From positions 71,110,186-71,174,185 of the forward strand of contig OU342630.1 in assembly GCA_910589415.1 (NCBI GenBank): a stretch of 64,000 nt of DNA, written 5' to 3'. This document shows positions 55,991 to 64,000 of the stretch, in pieces (position 1 is the first letter of the stretch; the number at the start of each line of letters is the position of its first letter). This DNA is from Malachius bipustulatus (lineage: Eukaryota > Arthropoda > Insecta > Coleoptera > Melyridae). A program made the translations under genes and the position numbers. The notes under the pieces were generated by a model. It was not told where the DNA came from and did not search any database. It saw only the letters and a list, made by a program, of their open reading frames with translations.

Positions 55991-56740
55991 AAGAAACTTT
56001 TTGTCAATATTGCTTTTTCTTTTGGGTTTTTGGTCTGTAGTTTTGTCAAGCTAATTAGCCAGAGCAATATTAATATTACATCATGACAATAATATTAGAT
56101 ATGTCCATCCATATCATAATACTGGTGATCCCGAAATGGCGAAAATACTACAGCATTCATTGTGTATTAGGGATTCTAATTCTAAGTAATGTGCTTTTTT
56201 CTCCAGCATGGCTTACTTAAGGAGATGTGACCAATTTAAAAAAAAAGTGACAACACTGCACTGGACTTGATACCCTTCATTAGGAAGAAAAATATGTATA
56301 GTGTGTAGGTCTACAATAACTCAGTAAGATGTTGTAACCTCCAACCCCCTGGCCTGGTGATCTCTAGAATGATTCCTCTCCCCCCCCCCCCCATTTTCTT
56401 GGTAGGACCCTTTTTTGTTGTGTGTGACGTCTTGTGACCCCTCCCCAGTAGTTCGTAAAGATGGGGTCGCAGAGATTATGTTGAGAATGGGAAATAAAAC
56501 AACATAATTTAAAAACATCTGATTTACTGCCTTTTCCTGATTACCTTATTTACAATTCAAAAATATTATATGAAATTCTATGTTATTTATTTACAATAAT
56601 TTATTTAATTATTCAATTTATTAATTAATTTCTTCAAGATTAAAATTCTGAATTTATGTTGGTACAACCTGTTACCTGCAGTTCAAATACAACCCAGTCG
56701 TTTTATGATTTGTTTATTTTGTCTAGTGGTTTTGTGTGTG
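55991..56740. other. No gene; poly(C) tract
   Basis: Unassigned sequence with a run of about 14 C near 56380, embedded in TGATCTCTAGAATGATTCC and GACGTCTTGTGACCCCTC. The frame 56321-56518 is its low-complexity complement. Confidence 0.35.
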
Positions 56741-57240
56741 TGAATTGGGTCTGGTGCCTGGGGCTGGTTTGTAGGCCGATGATTGCCCTTTACAATTGGT
56801 TTCGCTTTCTTATTTAACACCCCCTGGTGTTGGAGCCTTCTTCGGATGTAGAAGCGAGGTTGTCAGCTTGTGACGGTTATAGGATATCGGAGTGTTATTT
56901 TTATCCTCCCGAGCTACTAAGATGCAGCAAGGCGTTATAGCCAGGTGCTTCGATCTTTTCCTGTTTGAAGATTGGAAAGCGGTTTAGTCCGTATTTCCCG
57001 ATGTGTTTTGATGGGTATCCTTACGACAGGATGGGTGGCGGTGGCTAATTAGATGACTGTTTAGTAATCCAATATAGACGCAAGACCGCGCATCTCCCGG
57101 ACCTGTTTTTGTACTGAGATAACGATTCTTGACCGAAAAGCCAATACACAGACCTTTCTCAGCCCTAAGAATGCCATACACGTACTTCGAACGTGCCTTA
57201 TTTTCTTGTTTTACCTGCAGGCCATGGTACAAGACGGACT
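56741..57240 (-). pseudogene. Possible LINE/retroelement remnant
   Basis: GC content rises and the minus strand holds an open frame (57232-56984) followed by a GGAGCCTTCTTCGGATGTAG complement region with SSGG and ASTSEEGSNTRG-like readings, reminiscent of LINE ORF2 tails. No catalytic motif is recognisable. Tentative. Confidence 0.3.
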
Positions 57241-57825
57241 CTGCTCAGTATATTTTCCTCCATCATAATGTGTGTGTGTGTAGAGAGAGAAAGGATGCAC
57301 CAGCTTCGTGGTAGTCCTGTTATCGGTACAAGGTCAAATTTCGAACTTATGAGTTTCGGTACAATTTCATTGTGAAATTGCTTGATTGTCTTGTTTCTCT
57401 ATTGCCTCACTCGACAGTACATCTAAAAAATTCCCAATCAAATTACTAGCTCGTGATAATAAAAAGCACCCTGATTTCCTTGATTTCTTGAAGTAAAATT
57501 TTGCGTTTTTCGTTGTTTCGGAAATGAATATTTTTCATTCCTTGAATTTTTCTGAATTTATTGATTTGATTTACACTTCGTCTATTTTGAGACTTTTGAT
57601 TTAACTACCTTTTTCAAGACCTTTCCCTTATTTAAAAGTTGTCGTGAAAATTGGGGAGACCTTTTAATGAATCAAAGATTAATTTTCTGTCAGGTTTAAG
57701 TATTTGAACTGCTGATATAGTCGTACTTCTGGCTCCTCAAGAACGCAGTCTGGATACCTGAGACAAAACAAGAAAATTTTCAGAGGCAGTAAACTTATAA
57801 AGGTAAAACTAAGCTTTTTATTTAC

Positions 57826-57903
57826 CTGTTCCTCTAGGTCATCGTCGTGGTAGAGGTGGTTAGGCGCGGCAGTCGGGCTCGGGTCGGCTATGGCGGGCGG
57901 CAT
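57826..57903 (-). CDS. Candidate first coding exon of an unidentified minus-strand gene
   Basis: ATG at 57903 opens PPAIADPSPTAAPNHLYHDD and continues to LEEQ before donor GTAAAT at 57825. The nearest acceptor (TTTTGTCTCAG, ending about 57758) leads to VSRLRS and a stop in phase 0; a longer reading (YPDCVLEEPEVRLYQQFKYL) is in a different phase. It therefore encodes either a 32-residue peptide or the start of a gene whose next exon lies further left. The exon is GC- and CpG-rich and faces away from sol, consistent with a divergent promoter. Confidence 0.4.
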
Positions 57904-58757
57904 GGCAACAAGGTGCTCGATTCAAGCTAGACGGCTTCGTCTTGACTTTCGGACAATAGGGACAACTGGCGGTATTGTCAACTTACGCGCTTTCTGCGTA
58001 ACTGACTTGCGGGGCACGGGCTGCGGCTTTACATTGCACTGATACATTGTTTAGATCCATTGTTATCTTCCAGTTTGCAGAACGATGCCACATTGGTAAA
58101 TTTTATTGAACTCAAGGAATAGGTGGAATTTGAATGCCTGTAATTTCGTTACCGATAAAAAGAAACATACACTATTCTAATAGTTATGTGAAATCACTGA
58201 AATCATGTATTTTGCCAGCGGAAGTTGTATAAATCTGAGTGCGTATTGTTTTAAATTTTTTAAAAATACAGCCTCGGTAATGAAGTTGAGGAAACAATAT
58301 GCGTTTTAAGCTTACAATCTTTCTGAACATCTACAATAGTATACCGTGTCCGTCAATTCGGGATCATACTGTGTAGTGCCGATATTGCCCATATTCATAA
58401 AGAAATCCCAGTGATATTGTTCTGGTTAATTTGAAGCAATTTTTCTTACGCCTTATGCCTTTTATTTTGATTTACTAAAACTACGTACACTTTACTAAAT
58501 AAATCCCACAATATCTATATTGTGTCTATTTCTGTTCAAGCCGCAAAAACATAATCACTAGTAAATTAGTAAATTCCGAGCCTAGCTTGACTCAGAGAAA
58601 AAATAATCAATTCATTTTAACTAGCTGGACTTTTAATTCATTTTCATGTCGATACTGCTCACTTAACAGATATTCTTGTTAACAAAAATTGCTTGATTTT
58701 GTGTTCTGTATTAACAAAATTGTCCACCCAAATTGATCACCTGTTTTATTTCAACAG
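57904..58757 (+). promoter_or_regulatory. Probable divergent promoter and 5'UTR intron of sol
   Basis: The GC-rich stretch at about 57830-58050 is unusual for the window and separates the minus-strand exon from sol. A leader exon could end at CACATTG|GTAAAT (about 58098). The intron would then reach the clear acceptor TTTATTTCAACAG at 58757. Leader and donor are inferred; the acceptor is seen. Confidence 0.45.
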
Positions 58758-58767
58758 GTTTCCTAGC

Positions 58768-58803
58768 ATGGGTGATAATTCCATAATTCATCAGAAGTAT
58801 TAA
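58768..58803 (+). other. Upstream ORF in the sol leader
   Basis: ATG at 58768 starts an 11-codon frame (MGDNSIIHQKY) ending TAA at 58801-58803, 11 bases before the sol ATG and in a different frame. It could reduce initiation at the main start. Confidence 0.55.
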
Positions 58804-58814
58804 TTTCGGTATCA

Positions 58815-61800
58815 ATGCGTCGGTATAAAACTGTGAGACCGCCAGATAATGACAATCGTTTTGAATGCACGATCATTCGTAGGATAAAGTCGATTATCTC
58901 AAGGATAAAATTAAATGGTCTAGGAAGTGCGAGAGGTGAATTGGAGAGTCATGTGCGCCATCCTGTGAACCTGTTTGTGAACTTCCTGAGTAATGGGTTA
59001 ATTAGGCACAAGAATAAGAAGGTCGATGTTAGAAGGAAATCAGATAGCTTACCAAATATTTTATGGTTTAAGTATTGTAATAAGTGTTTAACGTTCATGC
59101 ATTCATCGGACTTTTGCATGTTTTGTAACAATACTCTCGATGTCATGAATGTTATGTGCGAAACTTGTTCTTTAGTGTGTGCAGAACACACGCAAGTCGG
59201 CAAAAATCACAGCAACGATAATTACTTCAACAAAATGCCGGTTTGTCGATGCGTGAAAACGAAAAGGTCACTTTCCCATTCGAATAATTTAAGCTTCTTC
59301 AGTTCACCTAGGGATGATTCGGCCTATAATGAAAACATTAATATGGGAGCCCAGGGTTACGTAAAACCTCCAGTTATTGTTAAAACAGGTCCTATTCGTA
59401 ATGTTAATCAAACGTCACCGTACAGTTGTTCATTATTAGAACTGCCAGTGCAAAATTTTCAAAGTTCAAGTTTGAAGTGCAGAAGTTTTGATGGAAGTAC
59501 TTCACAGAACGCATACTGCAAATCAAGTGCCTTAACAAACGAAATGCCCCAATACTCATCTGCAGATTTCAGTAGAGAAGACCGTGTTAACAATATTTTT
59601 AACGAACCTGAATCTTCAAATTCGATATTTTCTTACAAAAAAGCACGAAGTCTCGAGAGGGATAAAGTGAAAAATCATAGCTATAAAAGTATGAAAGGGA
59701 GTAATAATGATTTCGATTTGAAGCAACATAGAATCTTGTTAGATACTCTTAAAAGTGATGTAACATCGACCAGTAACTATTCTTTCAACAGTCGGAGATG
59801 GACGTGTGTATTATGTTCGTTTGCCTACAACGATTTCAACGTTGATATTTGCGAAATATGTAAACGACCCAGAAGTGAACCGTCTCTGGATAATCCTTCC
59901 AAGACCACCGTGACAGAAGATTCGGATACTAAATCGTTGCAATCTTTGAACTGGATAGAATATTCGGAAGTTCCCATAGCAACTCTGGAGCAAGAGCTTG
60001 ACGATTTTAAATTGCTAGTCGATGTGGATATTGAAAACACTGCCATGCACGAGCACGATCAACACTGGACATGTAAAAAGTGTACATTGGTAAATGCCCA
60101 CGATTCTGTCACGTGTGACGCTTGCGGTGGTTCTAAACTCGAATCTGTTTCGCTCAGAAAAGATGTAACGTTCACGGACACAGGAGAGTATTGGTGTTGC
60201 TCAAAATGTACTTTCAAGAACCGCTCGAGTTGTTCTTTTTGTACTATTTGTAAGACCGGGAAGGATCTTTTAGGAAACACAAAAGTGCCCACGAATTCCA
60301 GACAGCAGGGTCACGCCAAGAAACATGAAAACGCGAAAACGAGACACAGGAAAAACACCAACGATAAAAAGTCCGATAAACTCGAATACTGGAAATGTCT
60401 GATATGTACGTTTGAAAATTCACATGCTCAAATTATTTGCGATATGTGTCAAAATCTGCGTAAAGACGATAAATCGTTGAAATTGGGTAGTAACCGCACC
60501 CCTGAGGAACTCGCCAACAGTCACTGGAATTATATCGTGAAATATTGCAAACTGAAAAATAAGAATTTCATCGATAAGTCGTTCCCTCCCACAGCATCGA
60601 GTTTGTATTACAGTTCTAGTTCTAAAGACAGTAAAGACAGGCACGTGAAATGGAGACGTTTGAAAGACATAGTGGTGGACGAAGGTCTCGAATCGAATCT
60701 ATCATGGACCGTTTTTCGAAAACCTCAATCCTCCGACATTTCCCAAGGAATTTTAGGAAACTGCTGGTTATTGAGTGCCTTGGCAGTTTTAGCGGAACGG
60801 GAAGAACTTGTCAGATCTGTCGTTGTAACTAGGGATTATTACGAGCAAGGCGTTTATCAAGTCAGGCTGTGTAAAGACGGTCATTGGACGACGGTGTTAG
60901 TTGACGATTACTTTCCGTGCGACAGAAAAGGTCATCTCTATTATTCGCGAGCGAAAAGGAAACAGTTGTGGGTGCCACTAATTGAAAAAGCGGTTGCGAA
61001 ACTGCATGGTTGTTATGAAGCTCTGGAATCGGGAAGGGCCATCGAAGGACTTGCTACACTGACCGGAGCTCCTTGCGAGTCAGTTCCCTTGCAGGTCTCT
61101 TCAATTCAAGGCTTTGTAGATGACGATCTAGATGTGGATTTGATCTGGGCGCAGCTCTTGTCATCTCGCCAAGCGTTGTTTCTTATGGGCGCCTCGTGTG
61201 GCGGCGGCAATATGAAGGTCGACGATTTAGAATTCCAGAAGAAAGGACTTATGCCACGACATGCATACTCGGTTCTTGATGTGAGGGATTTAAACAGGCA
61301 CAGGTTGCTAATGCTGAGAAACCCGTGGGGTCATTTTGTTTGGAACGGCGATTGGTCGGAACATTCGGAATTGTGGACTCCTCAAATGAGGTACGAGTTA
61401 CTGCCTCAGGGTTCCCAGGATGGAACTTTTTGGATCTCCTACGGTGACGTGTTGAAATATTTCGATTGCATAGACATTTGTAAAGTTCGCAGAGGTTGGA
61501 ACGAAGTCAGGCTGTCGGGAACTTTACCGCCGTTATCGTCTCCTAAATATTCATCGTTCATTATTTTGACCGTGACTGAGCCTACAGAAATCGATGTGAC
61601 TCTGTTCCAAGAGGGCCAAAGAAAATCAGAGAAATCACAACGATCCCAATTAGATTTATGTGTTGTGTTATTTAAAGCGAATAACGGTAATTTGGGAAAT
61701 TTGGTAGAGCACAGTAAGAGGCAAGTTCGAGGTTTTGCAGGCTGCAACAAGATGCTTGAAGCCGGTGAATACATTATCATGCCTTTGGCTTTCAATCATT

Positions 61801-62315
61801 GGCACACGGGTTTAGAGAATGCTGCTACTTACCCCAGATATGTACTAGCCATTCATAGCTCAAAGACCATTTTGGCTGAACAAATGACACCGCCCGATAT
61901 GCTCCTAGCGGACGCTATAATAACACTTACTCTCGCCCGGGGGCAAAGACATGAAGGCAGAGAGGGCATGACGGCTTACTATCTGACTAAAGGCTGGGCT
62001 GGTTTGGTAGTTATGGTAGAGAATCGACATGAAAACCGGTGGATCCATGTGAAATGCGACTGTGAAGAAAGTTACAACGTTGTGTCGTCGAGAGGTACCC
62101 TAAAAACAGTCGATTCCGTGCCTCCCTTAACAAGACAAGTGATCATTGTGCTGACTCAGCTTGAAGGTAGTGGTGGTTTTTCAATTGCTCATAGACTTAC
62201 ACACAGACTTGCTAATTCTCAAGGTTTAAACGATTGGGGCCCGGAACTTGAGAGCTGTCATGATCCTCAGTTGGACTATCAAACTCTCGGTTTACATTCA
62301 CCTCGTTTGCTTTGA
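58815..62315 (+). CDS. sol: Small optic lobes / calpain-15 cysteine protease
   Basis: Single-exon frame of 1,166 residues. An in-frame stop at 58776 makes 58815 the first usable ATG. Four RanBP2/NZF-type fingers (W-x-C-x2-C ... C-x2-C) start at residues W329, W418, W460 and W526. An additional C-x2-C-x9-C-x2-C cluster begins at C88. The calpain protease core follows, with GNCW catalytic Cys650, His816 in PRHAYSVL and Asn836 in RNPWG. A calpain beta-sandwich-like region and the SOL-homology C-terminus (GLNDWGPE to TLGLHSPRL) complete it. This matches SOL/CAPN15, an atypical calpain needed for optic-lobe neuron survival in Drosophila. It lacks EF-hands. The length is close to human CAPN15 and shorter than fly SOL. 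The N-terminal 90 residues, basic and without a leading NZF, are unlike the usual family start. Confidence 0.95.
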   Translation: MRRYKTVRPPDNDNRFECTIIRRIKSIISRIKLNGLGSARGELESHVRHPVNLFVNFLSNGLIRHKNKKVDVRRKSDSLPNILWFKYCNKCLTFMHSSDFCMFCNNTLDVMNVMCETCSLVCAEHTQVGKNHSNDNYFNKMPVCRCVKTKRSLSHSNNLSFFSSPRDDSAYNENINMGAQGYVKPPVIVKTGPIRNVNQTSPYSCSLLELPVQNFQSSSLKCRSFDGSTSQNAYCKSSALTNEMPQYSSADFSREDRVNNIFNEPESSNSIFSYKKARSLERDKVKNHSYKSMKGSNNDFDLKQHRILLDTLKSDVTSTSNYSFNSRRWTCVLCSFAYNDFNVDICEICKRPRSEPSLDNPSKTTVTEDSDTKSLQSLNWIEYSEVPIATLEQELDDFKLLVDVDIENTAMHEHDQHWTCKKCTLVNAHDSVTCDACGGSKLESVSLRKDVTFTDTGEYWCCSKCTFKNRSSCSFCTICKTGKDLLGNTKVPTNSRQQGHAKKHENAKTRHRKNTNDKKSDKLEYWKCLICTFENSHAQIICDMCQNLRKDDKSLKLGSNRTPEELANSHWNYIVKYCKLKNKNFIDKSFPPTASSLYYSSSSKDSKDRHVKWRRLKDIVVDEGLESNLSWTVFRKPQSSDISQGILGNCWLLSALAVLAEREELVRSVVVTRDYYEQGVYQVRLCKDGHWTTVLVDDYFPCDRKGHLYYSRAKRKQLWVPLIEKAVAKLHGCYEALESGRAIEGLATLTGAPCESVPLQVSSIQGFVDDDLDVDLIWAQLLSSRQALFLMGASCGGGNMKVDDLEFQKKGLMPRHAYSVLDVRDLNRHRLLMLRNPWGHFVWNGDWSEHSELWTPQMRYELLPQGSQDGTFWISYGDVLKYFDCIDICKVRRGWNEVRLSGTLPPLSSPKYSSFIILTVTEPTEIDVTLFQEGQRKSEKSQRSQLDLCVVLFKANNGNLGNLVEHSKRQVRGFAGCNKMLEAGEYIIMPLAFNHWHTGLENAATYPRYVLAIHSSKTILAEQMTPPDMLLADAIITLTLARGQRHEGREGMTAYYLTKGWAGLVVMVENRHENRWIHVKCDCEESYNVVSSRGTLKTVDSVPPLTRQVIIVLTQLEGSGGFSIAHRLTHRLANSQGLNDWGPELESCHDPQLDYQTLGLHSPRLL

Positions 62316-62579
62316 AGCTTTTTTTATATATTATTGTTGGAAGTATATCGACAACTGTCCGTGGTTCTGTGAAACAATTTACTAGGGAATAGAGAATCTC
62401 TTAGAATTCTGTAAACAGTTTGCAAGTGTTGCCATTTTTTGAAGGAACAAGGTATAATAATTTGAGATTCTCTAGTTTATTATTGAAGAACCGCAAACAG
62501 TTTTCTGTATTCTTTGTATTATTTTTTTAATGTCTACATATTGTGATGATCTGTCCTTGAATTTTTATGTATTTTATAA

Positions 62580-62585
62580 AATAAA
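62580..62585 (+). terminator. Poly(A) signal AATAAA of sol
   Basis: Canonical AATAAA 265 bases after the stop. Another AATAAA at 63122-63127 could serve a longer 3'UTR. The 3'UTR also contains an imperfect stem (TAGAGAATCTC at 62390 with GAGATTCTCTAG at 62464). Confidence 0.55.
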
Positions 62586-63321
62586 TATGAATGTTATTGA
62601 ATTGAAATTGCCAGTAAAAAAGTTACCCTGAATCGAAGTATCCATTTATGTTTTATAAATTTCGATTCAGTTATTGTTTTATACAGTTGTCTTTTTTGTA
62701 TTTAGTTGATATAATATTATGATTAATTTTGATAAATCGAGTATACAGTAAACAGTGATAGTAGATGTGGTGTTGATACTTTAGTTATACAAGGAATAAC
62801 AGTGTAAATGGATGAGAAACTTATTAAATGTATAATTGTGTATAAAAATGTATGTGTTTCTCTTTACTAAGATCAAGTGATAGAAAAAGTGTAATTAAAT
62901 CATCTCTGAAACGATTATAGCTTGAGGAGACTGATTGATAAATTCACAGATTATTCAGATTAATATTTGTGGTGGCTGAGAAACCAACGCGGTCAGCTGT
63001 CAAAGTTTAACATGGCAATTCCTGTCTATGACTAAAAAATCATTAAAAAAAGTATTGTACTACTTTTTGAGACTTTATTATTACTTTCTTGTCGGAAAGG
63101 AAAGTGATTAATTAGTTGAAAAATAAAGTTTAGCTCACAACCGTGAGTCGGTACAAAAATGTTTTAGTATTTAATTTTAGCAACAGAAAATTTACTTTTT
63201 ACTTTTATAGTTTAAATTATTGTTTCGAATTGACTATTATTGTCACAAACAAAATTAGGGGTGTGATTGATCTCAGGCAGGCTGAGAAAAAGATCGGGGG
63301 CTAATCTAGGCATGGTGTATA
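62586..63321. other. 3' flank of sol, nothing recognised
   Basis: AT-rich, with a short hairpin CTGAATCGAAGT / ATTTCGATTCAG at 62628-62670. No exon resembling the missing IMPACT C-terminus is present. Confidence 0.4.
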
Positions 63322-64000
63322 CAGGGTGATTGATTGAAACGCCGCATTAGAAAAAGTTCGACTTCCAAATGATCTAGGGATCTGAAATTTGGAACTTAGG
63401 CAACATACCTAATAAGGAGTCAAAATGAAATATTACCAAGATGGCGGCACATTTAAAAATGGCGAAAACAATGGCCATCTTTGTTTTTTTAAATAGGACA
63501 CCCCATATATTATTGCATTTTCAGATTGTCTGAGAAAATGTAATAACAATTGTGCTTATAGTTGCAGTTTAAATTGAGTCGGCTATGAGTTACAAACAAG
63601 TGAAAATCGCAATTTTCCAAATTTAATCCCATTTACCACGAAAACGGCCCATAATATCAAAAAACGGCTTACATGTTCCTATCTTAACTTTTTATAAGGC
63701 ATCCAATTATGCAGTTGAAATGTTTATACAAGGTGGTGAAAATTATCAGATTTTTCATCACCCTGTATAAAAATTTAAACTATACAGTAGGATACCAGAT
63801 AAAAATTAAGGATAGGGACATGTAAGCCGTTTTTTGATATTATGGGCCGTTTTCGTGGTAAATGGGTTTAAATTTGAAAAATTGCAAATTTCACTTGTTT
63901 ATAACTCATAGCCTACTCAATTTAAAATACAACTATAAACACCATTGGTATTATATTTTCTCAGACAATCTGAAAATGCAATAATATTTGGGGTGTCCCA
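63322..64000. mobile_element. Foldback MITE with G-family core, cut by the window end
   Basis: CAGGGTGATTGATTGAAACG after TA is the left terminus. The core from about 63490 (TTTCAGATTGTCTGAGAAAA, GAAAACGGCCCATAATATC, AAAAACGGCTTACATG) folds back on 63790-63990. The right terminus lies beyond 64000. Confidence 0.7.

Noticed and set aside
59811..60292. Minus-strand frames opposite the sol zinc fingers
   Set aside because: Shadow frames of a strongly coding plus-strand exon.
1..64000. CRISPR arrays, bacterial operons, rRNA or tRNA genes
   Set aside because: No regularly spaced direct repeats with unique spacers, no Shine-Dalgarno-led gene clusters, and no sequence with paired tRNA A and B boxes and a foldable cloverleaf was found by eye. 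A tRNAscan run would settle the tRNA point.

Overview
This is a eukaryotic, AT-rich nuclear window with split genes and abundant DNA transposons. The gene content points to an insect: a small optic lobes (calpain-15) homologue, EMC8/9, IMPACT, and small secreted cuticle-type proteins rich in Ala/Pro/Tyr or Gly/His whose first coding exon is only four codons long. The many terminal-inverted-repeat and foldback elements suggest a large, repeat-rich genome, possibly a beetle. The order-level guess is inference only.

Layout. 0-13.6 kb holds three small secreted structural-protein genes: minus 458-1690, plus 11573-12019 and minus 13253-13516. They are separated by a LINE tail (2713-3437) and a nested transposon stack (7709-10423). 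In that stack a 720-bp palindromic MITE splits a reverse-transcriptase fragment. 13.6-28.7 kb is mostly intergenic: a succession of long inverted-repeat elements, several ending in CAGGG next to TA, plus one GC-rich palindrome and one candidate signal-peptide exon at 22466. 28.7-31.7 kb is a roughly 3 kb unit bounded by diverged inverted repeats that contains a THAP zinc-finger gene. 31.8-32.5 kb is EMC8/9 on the minus strand. 32.9-43.9 kb is transposon-dominated: a 1.4-kb foldback, a 5.1-kb PIF/Harbinger element with TAA target-site duplications and a decayed transposase, an exact 452-bp tandem duplication, and a second copy of the 1.4-kb foldback family. 44.0-49.8 kb holds the promoter and first two coding exons of IMPACT, with transposon remnants in intron 1. 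49.8-57.3 kb contains more remnants (large palindrome, mariner, pogo-like MITE). 57.8-62.6 kb has a short GC-rich minus-strand exon and the single-coding-exon sol/calpain-15 gene. The window ends inside another foldback at 63322-64000.

The genes do not form one pathway. EMC8/9 (ER membrane-protein insertion) and IMPACT (inhibitor of GCN2 signalling) both relate to protein homeostasis. They are arranged divergently, about 12 kb apart. Upstream of each lies a member of the same foldback family carrying the octamer TGACGTCA in both arms. This is the regulatory observation I consider most worth testing. No third IMPACT exon was found, so the gene either continues past 64 kb, with sol nested in its intron, or is interrupted.
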